DNA from: Tissierella_B sp964485455
GTDB lineage: Bacteria > Bacillota > Clostridia > Tissierellales > Tissierellaceae
Direction of reading: 5' to 3'
Assembly (NCBI GenBank): GCA_964485455.1
Contig: CAZAJU010000005.1
Location: 1 to 38,710 of the forward strand
Length of the DNA stretch: 38,710 nt
The position numbers were made by a program, and so were the translations under genes. The notes under the pieces were generated by a model. It did not search any database, was not told the DNA's origin, and worked only from the letters and a program-made list of their open reading frames with translations. Shown piece by piece: positions 21,904 to 29,954 of this stretch (position 1 is its first letter; each line of letters begins with the position of its first letter).

Positions 21904-22767
21904 CTATCCTTTAAATATTTCTTTTTTTACTAAATCAATTGGCATATCCTCTCCAGTCCAAATCTTAAAAGCTAGAGCCCCTTGCCAAATCAGCATCATC
22001 AAGCCATTCATACTCTTACAACCCGCTTCCCTTGCAAGTCTTAATAGCTTAGTTTCAGCAGGGTCATATATTAAATCAGCAACAAATATTCCCTTTGGTA
22101 ATTGAGCTGCAGATGAAATTATGGCCTTATCAAGGGTATCCTTCATTCCTAAGGATGTTGCATTTATAAGGATAGCTGCATCTTTAATTTCCCAAACTAG
22201 TTTTGATTCATCCATAGCTTCAGCCCTAGCCTTGGACCCTGGAATATTTTTAATTATATTTTCTATAATACTCTCAGCAGAGCTTAAGGTCCTATTAAAT
22301 AAGACTATTTCACCAGCTCCATCTAAAGCCAATTGAGTAACTACTGCCTTTGATGCCCCTCCCGCTCCAACTATTACGATTTTCTTGCCTTTAAATGCCA
22401 CACCATTCTCCTCTAATGCCTTGACAAACCCTAACCCATCAGTATTGTAACCTTTGATTTTTTTATCTTCATCTATAGTGAAGGTATTTACGGAACCAAT
22501 GACCCTTGCATCTGGAGATATATAATCTAAGTACTCCACTACCTTGGATTTATAGGGCATAGTTATATTTCCACCTTTTGCATTAAGAAGCTTCAGCGCA
22601 TCTATAGCTTCCTTAATATTACCTTCCTCTATATTAAATGCCATATATACATAGTCTAGCCCCAATTTATCAAAGGATGTATTGTGCATATGAGGTGAGA
22701 TACTGTGAGTTACAGGGTATCCTATTAATCCCAATAAGTTTGTAGTGCCTTTAATTCTATTTGTCAT
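21904..22767 (-). CDS. aroE: Shikimate dehydrogenase
   Basis: It reduces 3-dehydroshikimate to shikimate with NADPH in aromatic amino acid synthesis. The 287-aa protein shows the substrate-binding SISPHMHN (residues 22-29), the catalytic lysine K73 in GGNITMPYK, YNTDGLGF with the catalytic Asp, and the nucleotide-binding loop VGAGGASKA followed by NRT, typical of NADP enzymes. C-terminal MLIWQGALAFKIWTG is conserved. It is followed by the short AI-2E-like gene in one unit. Confidence 0.96.
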   Translation of the reverse strand: MTNRIKGTTNLLGLIGYPVTHSISPHMHNTSFDKLGLDYVYMAFNIEEGNIKEAIDALKLLNAKGGNITMPYKSKVVEYLDYISPDARVIGSVNTFTIDEDKKIKGYNTDGLGFVKALEENGVAFKGKKIVIVGAGGASKAVVTQLALDGAGEIVLFNRTLSSAESIIENIIKNIPGSKARAEAMDESKLVWEIKDAAILINATSLGMKDTLDKAIISSAAQLPKGIFVADLIYDPAETKLLRLAREAGCKSMNGLMMLIWQGALAFKIWTGEDMPIDLVKKEIFKG

Positions 22768-22801
22768 ATAATCATTCCTTTATTTTATTTTTAAAAGCTA
22801 A

Positions 22802-22843
22802 AAGCTCTCCTTTAGGTGTATTATACCACCTAAAGGAGAGCTT
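22802..22843 (-). terminator. Terminator of glmS
   Basis: AAGCTCTCCTTTAGGTG pairs with CACCTAAAGGAGAGCTT in a perfect 17-bp stem with an 8-nt loop. On the minus strand U-rich DNA follows (TTTAGCTTTTAAAAAT). It separates glmS from aroE. Confidence 0.9.
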
Positions 22844-22893
22844 AAATAATTTATTCTAAAATACTGTCTTCAATTAAAATTTATTTCTTAAGT

Positions 22894-24720
22894 CTATTCA
22901 ACCGTTACAGACTTGGCTAAGTTCCTTGGCTTATCTACATCATTTCCCTTGGCTATGGCTGTGTAATATGCAATTAGCTGAGGGAGTATTACCGAAAGAA
23001 GAGGCATAAATATATTGTAGCTTTCTTCAAGATAGATTACCTTATCACAGATTGTACCAAGTTCTTTATTTCTTTCTCTTGTAATTCCTATTACGTAAGC
23101 TCCTCTAGCCTTAACAGTCTTTATATTGGATATAGACTTATCATATAAATTTTGTTGAGTTGCAATAGCAATAACAGGGGTATCCTCCTCAATAAGAGCG
23201 ATTGAGCCATGCTTTAACTCACCTGCAGCAAAGGCTTCAGCATGAATATATGATATCTCTTTGAGCTTTAAGGCAGCCTCCAAAGAAGTATAATAGTCCA
23301 ATCCTCTTCCAATATAGAAAAGTGAAGTTTTATCTTTAATCTTCTCCCCTATTTCCCTTGCTATAGAGTCACCTAAATCAATAGCTTTCTTTACCTTATC
23401 CGGTAGATCCTTAAGTTCCTTTAGTATCTCCTTGTATAGCTCATCATCTATAGTACCCTTAAGCTTACCAAAATATAGGCTAATCATATAAAAAGCTATT
23501 AGCTGAGTGGTATATGCCTTAGTAGATGCTACTGCTATTTCAGGACCAGCCCAAGTATAGAATATATCATGAGACTCTCTTGCTACAGAGCTTCCCACTA
23601 CATTTGTAATTGATAATATTCTTGCTCCTTTTGATTTTGCTTCTCTCAAGGCTGCAAGGGTATCTGCTGTTTCTCCTGATTGACTTACTATGATAATCAA
23701 GGTCTGTTCATCTATGAAATTGTCATTATATCTGAATTCAGATGCGATATCAGCTATAACTCCCACTCTTAAGAACTGTTCAAGCATGTATTTTCCTACA
23801 AGACCTGCATGGTAAGCAGTTCCACAAGCCACAATATATATTCTATTAATACTTTTTAGCTCTTCTGAAGTAATATTTATATTCTCAAGAAATATGTCCC
23901 CATTATTATCCAGTCTTCTTAGTAAAGTATCCTTAATAGCCTGTGGCTGTTGATGGATTTCCTTTAGCATAAAGTGGTCATATCCTTCTCTTGAAGCTGC
24001 CTCTACATCCCATTCTATTTCCTTTATTTCTCTTTCAACTATTCTTTTATCATTATAGATAGTGAATGAATCCCTACCTAATCTTACAATATCATTATTT
24101 TCAAGATATATTACATTTCTTGTTCTGTTTAGAATAGCAGGAATATCTGATGCTACAAAAAACTCAGATTCACCAATACCTAGAATTAAAGGGCTTTCAT
24201 ACCTAACAGCAATAAGCTCATCTGGATGCATACTAGACACAATACCTAGGGAATATGCCCCCTTTAATCTTTCCACAGCTTTGTTAACAGCATCTAGCAA
24301 ACTACCTTCATAATAAAAGTCTATAAGGTGGACTACCACTTCTGTATCAGTATCAGATTTGAAGACATAGCCCTTATCTATTAATTCATTCTTAAGCGTA
24401 AGATAATTTTCTATAATCCCATTATGAACTACTGCTATAGTTTCTTCTTCGTTCAAATGGGGATGAGAATTTTCATTTGACGGAACCCCATGAGTTGCCC
24501 ATCTTGTATGACCTATTCCAAGACTTCCCTGAATAGGTTTTGCGATTATGCCTTCTCTAAGATTAGATAGTCTCCCCTCATGCTTTGAAAAGCGGAGGGA
24601 TTTTCCATCAATAACTGCCAAACCAGCTGAATCATATCCTCTGTATTCCAGTTTTTCTAATCCTTCTAAAATTATTTCTGTTGCACTTTTTTGGCCAATA
24701 TAGCCAACTATACCACACAT
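22894..24720 (-). CDS. glmS: Glutamine-fructose-6-phosphate aminotransferase
   Basis: It makes glucosamine 6-phosphate for cell-wall synthesis. The 608-aa protein starts MCGIVGYIG, with the N-terminal nucleophile C2 of the glutaminase domain (1-240), EYRGYDSAG and GHTRWATHG motifs. Two SIS isomerase domains follow (about 285-420 and 455-590), with VSQSGETADTLAAL and STKAYTTQ, and the tail ends NLAKSVTVE as usual. AAGGAGGAG precedes the ATG. A glmS ribozyme precedes the gene and should shut it down when glucosamine 6-phosphate accumulates. Confidence 0.98.
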   Translation of the reverse strand: MCGIVGYIGQKSATEIILEGLEKLEYRGYDSAGLAVIDGKSLRFSKHEGRLSNLREGIIAKPIQGSLGIGHTRWATHGVPSNENSHPHLNEEETIAVVHNGIIENYLTLKNELIDKGYVFKSDTDTEVVVHLIDFYYEGSLLDAVNKAVERLKGAYSLGIVSSMHPDELIAVRYESPLILGIGESEFFVASDIPAILNRTRNVIYLENNDIVRLGRDSFTIYNDKRIVEREIKEIEWDVEAASREGYDHFMLKEIHQQPQAIKDTLLRRLDNNGDIFLENINITSEELKSINRIYIVACGTAYHAGLVGKYMLEQFLRVGVIADIASEFRYNDNFIDEQTLIIIVSQSGETADTLAALREAKSKGARILSITNVVGSSVARESHDIFYTWAGPEIAVASTKAYTTQLIAFYMISLYFGKLKGTIDDELYKEILKELKDLPDKVKKAIDLGDSIAREIGEKIKDKTSLFYIGRGLDYYTSLEAALKLKEISYIHAEAFAAGELKHGSIALIEEDTPVIAIATQQNLYDKSISNIKTVKARGAYVIGITRERNKELGTICDKVIYLEESYNIFMPLLSVILPQLIAYYTAIAKGNDVDKPRNLAKSVTVE

Positions 24721-24744
24721 ATTTCTCCTCCTTAATTTTTGTTA

Positions 24745-24885
24745 AAGAGAGATATCACACGAACCTTTTTTGTTTCAGAATTCCTCCTGGTTTTTGTAAG
24801 GTTCTTGGACTGTGAAGCCCTTGGAGCATCCGCCGAATTTTCGATAACCCCAACCCTCGTCAGCCTAATGGCTCTGGCGCTTTAT
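24745..24885 (-). ncRNA. glmS ribozyme: glmS ribozyme riboswitch
   Basis: On the minus strand directly upstream of glmS the conserved core is readable in order: AAGCGCCAGAGCC, then GGCTGACGAGGGTTGGGG, TTATCGAAAATTCGGCGGAT and GCTCC, followed by the P3/P4 region through CCAGGAGG. These match the universally conserved GCGCC cleavage site, the GACGAGG segment, and the GGTTATCGAAxxTTCGGCGGATGC pseudoknot region (given here in pieces). Self-cleavage should fall between A24881 and G24880. The 3' limit (about 24745) is approximate. Glucosamine 6-phosphate acts as cofactor for cleavage, which destabilises the mRNA. Confidence 0.95.
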
Positions 24886-24920
24886 TTATATTATCCCTCT
24901 ATTAATATTTATTCTAACCA

Positions 24921-24949
24921 CCAGCAATAGCCAAAGAGCAAATTGCTGG
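24921..24949. other. Inverted repeat upstream of the glmS ribozyme
   Basis: CCAGCAAT (24921-24928) and ATTGCTGG (24942-24949) are perfect 8-bp arms separated by 13 bp, in the presumed glmS promoter area. It could be an operator or an additional stem of the upstream murE-type terminator region. No clear -35/-10 pair was found here. Confidence 0.35.
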
Positions 24950-24959
24950 CAGTCATAAA

Positions 24960-24981
24960 AAACGCCGGTTGACCGACGTTT
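24960..24981 (-). terminator. Terminator of the MurE-like gene
   Basis: On the minus strand AAACGTCGG and CCGGCGTTT pair (one U-G wobble) around a TCAA loop and run into TTTTTTATG. It separates the MurE-like gene from the glmS ribozyme. Confidence 0.85.
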
Positions 24982-25046
24982 AATATCTGTATTAGTCTAT
25001 CATATTTTTTATGAATAGAAAATACATTTTTTTCTATTTCATATTG

Positions 25047-26585
25047 TCAATTACTGGCTCTACTTCTTAGGGGTTTATATAAGTCCTCCACCTTTAAATC
25101 AGGCCTTAGGCCAGATATATAGTCTAGGGCAATCCTAGCCCCCTTATCCATGCCCTGACATCCTGCAAGAAATACTATATCGTTCTCCTTGGTTTCCCTA
25201 AGAGCGTGATTGATGGCATCCTCAAGCTTATCATATATGGTCAACTTAATACCTGCTGACTTTATTATATCCGAAAAAACCTTCTCCTCCTCACTGGATA
25301 CCTCATCCTTCTTTGTTACACTTCCAATGCTTTTGGTTCCAATTATTTCTGTAATACCCAATTTATCCTTCCAAGAGACCAGGGCTTCAGCATTTTCTCT
25401 ATTTACAGTGATCCCCCTATTCCCTCTGATGGCATATATTAGATGAAGCTTATTGCAATTAATATTGCTAAGGGTTTCTAAACTGACATTTATATTTTTT
25501 AAGTTTGCAAAATGATCATCTATAATAAGAAAATCTTTTTCGTAAATATACTCGAATCTTCTTTCTACACCAGCGAATTCCTTTAAGGCCTTCTGAATTA
25601 TTCCTATTTCTATCCCGTCTGTTAGTGAAATAACCACTGACACCATGGCATTTTCCAAGGAATGAAGCCCCGGTATTCCAAGGACTATTTGAAATTCTCC
25701 CTTCTTGATAATGTGTTTATTGGTTTGTATATCCTCCCTAACAACAACTGTAAAGGTTGGCCTTCCCTTAATTAGCTCTATATCTTTAGCATATATCATT
25801 CCCTTATGACTCTGAGTTGAGTATGTTATTACATGGGCTTTAGTCTCATCAACGAGGGTTCTTATATGCTCATCGTCTATATTCAATAGAGCAAAACTAT
25901 CCTTTTTAGCTTTTTTTATAAGACTAGATTTAGCCTCCCAGTATTTTTCAAAGGACCCATGCTGATCTATATGCTCTCTGCTAAAATTATTGAAGGATAC
26001 AATATCATAATCCACATCATTTACCCTATATAATTCAAGAGCAGAAGATGAAACCTCCATAATAGCTTTATGAATATTTTCATTTCTCATATCATTAAAT
26101 AACTTTTGTAAATCTAGACTTTCAGGTGTTGTAAGCTCTGAAGGCACAAAATGTTCGCCTACCTTATTCATTACACTTCCAACAAGGCCTGTAGTAAACC
26201 CAGCTTCTTCATATATCTGGTTTAACATATAAGTTGTGGTAGTTTTACCATTTGTGGCTGTAACCCCTATTACACTCATGTCTCTTGATGGATACTCATA
26301 AAATGCAGCACTAATTTGGGATAAAGATTCCCTTGTATTTAAAACCTTATACTGTGGAAGCTTGCATTCATCAGAAAACTCCTCTACAATAACTGCCACA
26401 GCACCATTTTCTTCTGCAGCCTTTATGTATTTATGCCCATCAGTTATGTATCCTTTTATAGCTACATATATAAAATCTTTCTCAATTTTAGCAGAATGAT
26501 ATGCAATTCCTCTCACTTCTAAATTCTCTTTTTCATTTCTCTTTTCAGTTATCTTAAGTGCTTTTAATAATTTATCTAAAAACAT
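25047..26585 (-). CDS. Divergent MurE-like Mur ligase
   Basis: This ATP-dependent ligase of the Mur family has 512 aa. The ATP-binding loop GVTATNGKTTTTYM is at residues 107-120. MurE-like features are LTTPESLDL, MEVSSSALEL (usually EVSSHAL) and NNFSREHIDQHGSFEKYWEAK in part, which carries the lysine normally carbamylated. The third-domain motifs differ from true MurE: DYAHTPD is replaced by IDDHFANLKNINVS, the GxGGDRD motif by RGNRGITVN, and the DNPR diaminopimelate-recognition loop is absent. So it may not add the third peptidoglycan residue, and a second true murE would be expected elsewhere. It is a single gene with GGTGGAG upstream and its own terminator. Confidence 0.8.
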   Translation of the reverse strand: MFLDKLLKALKITEKRNEKENLEVRGIAYHSAKIEKDFIYVAIKGYITDGHKYIKAAEENGAVAVIVEEFSDECKLPQYKVLNTRESLSQISAAFYEYPSRDMSVIGVTATNGKTTTTYMLNQIYEEAGFTTGLVGSVMNKVGEHFVPSELTTPESLDLQKLFNDMRNENIHKAIMEVSSSALELYRVNDVDYDIVSFNNFSREHIDQHGSFEKYWEAKSSLIKKAKKDSFALLNIDDEHIRTLVDETKAHVITYSTQSHKGMIYAKDIELIKGRPTFTVVVREDIQTNKHIIKKGEFQIVLGIPGLHSLENAMVSVVISLTDGIEIGIIQKALKEFAGVERRFEYIYEKDFLIIDDHFANLKNINVSLETLSNINCNKLHLIYAIRGNRGITVNRENAEALVSWKDKLGITEIIGTKSIGSVTKKDEVSSEEEKVFSDIIKSAGIKLTIYDKLEDAINHALRETKENDIVFLAGCQGMDKGARIALDYISGLRPDLKVEDLYKPLRSRASN

Positions 26586-26647
26586 AAAGCTCCACCTTTC
26601 TATAAGCTTCTATATAAATATTTTACCATAGTTAAACAAAAATATTA

Positions 26648-27424
26648 TCATATAATCATCATTTCATACAGCATCTTAGATGCCACTGCAAGAGACATGG
26701 TTATAAATATAGGCCTTATCACCTTAGCGCCTTTTCTGATGGCAAGTTTAGCTCCAAAAGAAGCTCCTATTACCATAAAAATTGCCATTGGTAAACCCAT
26801 TAGATAATGTATTCTACCTCCAATAGCAAACATTAAAAGAGAAGTAATGTTGCTTACAAAATTCATAGCCTTAGCATTTCCACTTGCCCTAACAAAATCA
26901 AATCCATAGATTTTTATTAGTCCAAAGATTATAAATGACCCAGTTCCAGGACCGAAAAACCCATCATAAAATCCCATTACAAAGGCAAAGATAGCTCCTA
27001 TTGTTAAGTTTTTTTTAGTAATCCCCTGAAAATTATCATCAGCACCAATGGTCTTAGAAAAAAAGCTATATACTCCGACTGCCAGAATCATAACTAGAAC
27101 CATAGGCTTTAAAACAGAGGAATCTATTAATAAAACCACATAGACTCCTAAGGTTGCTCCAATAAAGCTAAATGGCAGAAGTACTTTAAGGATATTCTTA
27201 TCCATCTTCCCTGATTTTGCATATTCATAAGCACTCATTATAGCTCCACAGGATGCAGAAAACTTATTTGTCCCCAAGGTATAATGAGCTGGAAATCCTA
27301 CGGCAAAATAAGCCGGCAAACTAATAAGCCCTCCACCTCCTGCTATTGCATCAACAAATGCTGCAATAAATCCTGCTGCACATAAAAATAAAATAGTAGC
27401 AATAATATTCGAGCCCTCAAACAT
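26648..27424 (-). CDS. TauE/SafE-family sulfite/organosulfonate exporter
   Basis: This 258-aa membrane protein of the DUF81 family has about seven to eight hydrophobic segments. The two repeated family motifs are FVDAIAGGGGLISLPA near residue 23 and GFYDGFFGPGTGSFIIFGL near residue 150, one in each half of the internally duplicated fold. Family members export sulfite, sulfoacetate or related anions; the substrate here cannot be told. GGAGG lies 7 nt before the ATG. It stands alone between the MurE-like gene and the glgP terminator. Confidence 0.92.
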   Translation of the reverse strand: MFEGSNIIATILFLCAAGFIAAFVDAIAGGGGLISLPAYFAVGFPAHYTLGTNKFSASCGAIMSAYEYAKSGKMDKNILKVLLPFSFIGATLGVYVVLLIDSSVLKPMVLVMILAVGVYSFFSKTIGADDNFQGITKKNLTIGAIFAFVMGFYDGFFGPGTGSFIIFGLIKIYGFDFVRASGNAKAMNFVSNITSLLMFAIGGRIHYLMGLPMAIFMVIGASFGAKLAIRKGAKVIRPIFITMSLAVASKMLYEMMII

Positions 27425-27495
27425 CCTATTTCCTCCAATTTAATAACCTTATTTTATAGTACTTTCTTTTAGGTTAAAAAGCAAGATACAAAGAA

Positions 27496-27552
27496 AAAGC
27501 TTTTATAGTAACTAATAGTTTATTCTATACTGTTAGTTACTATAAAAGCTTT
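27496..27552 (-). terminator. Very strong terminator of the malQ-glgP operon
   Basis: AAAGCTTTTATAGTAACTAA (27496-27515) and its exact complement at 27533-27552 form a 20-bp perfect stem with a 17-nt loop. On the minus strand TTTTTCTTTG follows. It starts about 14 bp after the glgP stop. Confidence 0.9.
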
Positions 27553-27566
27553 ATTTAAAAGAATAC

Positions 27567-29951
27567 TTATAGTTCTATATAATTAGCTACCGGCTCTATA
27601 TCCCAAATCTCAGTAGCATACTCCTTTATAGTTCTGTCAGAACTAAATTTGCCTGCATTTACAACATTCATCCAGCACTTTTTAGCCCATCCGATTCTAT
27701 CTCTATATGCCTTATCTACTTTATCTTGAGCTTCTCTATAGCTTTCAAAATCCTTTAATATATAGTAATTATCTGCTCTATGCCAATATTCACTTTTAAG
27801 AAGGGAGTCATAAAGCTCTCTGTATACACCACTACCCAGATCATTAAATGTTCCATCTATTAAACTATCTACCACTCTTCTAAGTCCAGGTACAGAATTA
27901 TAAACATCATAAGGATTATATGAGTTTTGTATTTCGGATATTTCTTCTACCTTTAGTCCAAACACGAAGTTGTTTTCCTCTCCTGCCTCCTGGAATATCT
28001 CTATATTTGCACCATCAAGGGTTCCCAAGGTAGGCGCACCATTTAACATGAACTTCATATTTCCCGTGCCACTAGCTTCCTTCCCAGCTGTTGACAACTG
28101 CTCTGATACATCTGATGCAGGGAATAATCTTTCTGCATATGAAACCTTATAATTTGCTATAAATATGACCTTTAACTTTGAGTTTACACGTGGGTCGTTA
28201 TTTATAAGCTCAGACATGTTGTTAATAAACTTGATTACCGCTTTAGCCCTAAAATACCCTGGAGCCGCCTTAGCTCCAAAAATAAATGTCCTCGGAACAA
28301 TATCCAAATCAGGATTATCTATTAGCTTATAATACAAATCCAATATATGAAGGGCATTCAAGAGTTGCCTTTTGTATTCATGCATTCTCTTTATCTGCAT
28401 ATCAAAAATCGAATGTGAGTCTATATCTACCCCATCATGCTTTTTAATATATTCCGCTAGCTGATCCTTCTTTTTTTGCTTAATATCTAAAAATCGATTT
28501 AAAACACCCTCATCTAATGCATACTTTTCCAAGTTTTTAAGTTGTGATAAATCAGTTATCCACTCATCAGAACCTAAAAGCTCAGTCAATAGAGATGATA
28601 GTTCTGGATTTGATTGTAATAACCATCTTCTCTGAGTTATTCCGTTGGTTTTGTTGTTAAATCTTTCAGGATATATCTTGTACCATTGATTCAACTCCCT
28701 ATCCTTTAGCAGGTCAGAATGGATTTTTGCAACTCCATTTATGGATTTAGACCCATAGATAGAAAGATGAGCCATCTTAATATGGTCGTGTTGAATTATC
28801 TCATATTGGTATACATCTCCATCGAATATACCCTTTTCTCCTAACTCAGCCATTAGCTGATTGTTGATTCTAACTATAATATCGAATATATTTGGCAATA
28901 GAGATTTATAGAGCTTAACAGACCACTGCTCCAATGCCTCTGCTAAAAGTGTATGATTTGTATATCCAAAGGTGTTCACAACAATATCCCAAGCCTCTTC
29001 CCAGCTTAAATTTTCCAATTGAGTCAATATCCTCATTAGTTCAGGAATTGCAACTGCAGGGTGGGTATCATTTAGCTGTATGGCATGCAGTTTAGAAAAT
29101 TCCTTGAAGTCATCATGAGTTCTCTTGAAATTCCTAACTATATCCTGTAAAGATGCGGAAACAAAAAAGTACTGTTGTTTTACGCGTAGCAACTTTCCCT
29201 CATCATTGGAGTCATTTGGGTATAGTACCTTTCCTATATTTTCAGCTTCATTTTTCTCCTTAACAGCCAAGTCATAATTTTGGTCGTTAAATTCCTTGAA
29301 GTTAAATACCTCTAAGGGCTCTGCAGTCCATAATCTTAGGGTATTGATGGTTTCTTGATTGTACCCTATTATCGGTGTATCATATGGCACAGCATATATA
29401 TCACCATAAGAAAAGCTAACCCTTACCTTTTCATCTTCTTTTCTTATGGACCAAGGGTCGCCATATTGAAGCCAATTATCTGCTACTTCCACCTGGAACC
29501 CATCCTTAAATTCCTGCTTGAAGATACCAAAGGAATATCTGATTCCATAGCCTGTGAGAGGATAGTTTAGAGTTGCCGCACTATCCAAAAAACAAGCCGC
29601 TAATCTTCCTAGTCCACCATTACCTAGAGCGGCGTCTTCTTCAGCTTCTTCGATATCGTTATAATCTATTCCCAGCCCCTCTAAGAGCTCTGCAGTTTTT
29701 TCTTTGAGTCTCATATTAATTAAGTTGTTTGAAAGTGCTCTCCCCATTAAGTACTCAGAGGATAAATAATAAGCTCTTTTTTTTCCGTTGAATTTTTCCT
29801 CCGACTTTCTCCATGCAGGAACAATCTCTTCCATTATAGACTTTGAAAGGGAGATGTGTTTCTCTTTAATAGTACATTCTTCAAGGTTTTTTCCAAAAGT
29901 AGTCAGTGCATATCTATGCATACTCGTCTTTATTCTGTCTTTATATTCCAT
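27567..29951 (-). CDS. glgP: Glycogen/maltodextrin phosphorylase
   Basis: It releases glucose 1-phosphate from alpha-1,4-glucans. The 794-aa protein has the family landmarks: YLSSEYLMGR, EEDAALGNGGLGRLAACFLDS (in part), QLNDTHPAVAIPELMR, NGITQRRWL, FGAKAAPGYFRAKAVI and the PLP-lysine region STAGKEASGTGNMKFMLNGA, where the Lys of NMKF holds pyridoxal phosphate. The Shine-Dalgarno AGGAGG is formed by the last two Arg codons of malQ, so translation is tightly coupled to it. It ends at a 20-bp terminator. Confidence 0.98.
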   Translation of the reverse strand: MEYKDRIKTSMHRYALTTFGKNLEECTIKEKHISLSKSIMEEIVPAWRKSEEKFNGKKRAYYLSSEYLMGRALSNNLINMRLKEKTAELLEGLGIDYNDIEEAEEDAALGNGGLGRLAACFLDSAATLNYPLTGYGIRYSFGIFKQEFKDGFQVEVADNWLQYGDPWSIRKEDEKVRVSFSYGDIYAVPYDTPIIGYNQETINTLRLWTAEPLEVFNFKEFNDQNYDLAVKEKNEAENIGKVLYPNDSNDEGKLLRVKQQYFFVSASLQDIVRNFKRTHDDFKEFSKLHAIQLNDTHPAVAIPELMRILTQLENLSWEEAWDIVVNTFGYTNHTLLAEALEQWSVKLYKSLLPNIFDIIVRINNQLMAELGEKGIFDGDVYQYEIIQHDHIKMAHLSIYGSKSINGVAKIHSDLLKDRELNQWYKIYPERFNNKTNGITQRRWLLQSNPELSSLLTELLGSDEWITDLSQLKNLEKYALDEGVLNRFLDIKQKKKDQLAEYIKKHDGVDIDSHSIFDMQIKRMHEYKRQLLNALHILDLYYKLIDNPDLDIVPRTFIFGAKAAPGYFRAKAVIKFINNMSELINNDPRVNSKLKVIFIANYKVSYAERLFPASDVSEQLSTAGKEASGTGNMKFMLNGAPTLGTLDGANIEIFQEAGEENNFVFGLKVEEISEIQNSYNPYDVYNSVPGLRRVVDSLIDGTFNDLGSGVYRELYDSLLKSEYWHRADNYYILKDFESYREAQDKVDKAYRDRIGWAKKCWMNVVNAGKFSSDRTIKEYATEIWDIEPVANYIEL

Positions 29952-29954
29952 AAT

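Noticed and set aside
21399..21914. Plus-strand frame of 171 codons opposite the AI-2E-like gene
   Set aside because: It is antisense to a gene with clear family motifs and a ribosome site, and its product is Pro/Ile-rich without recognisable features.
25210..25446. Plus-strand frame inside the MurE-like gene
   Set aside because: Antisense shadow; no ribosome site and no conserved content.
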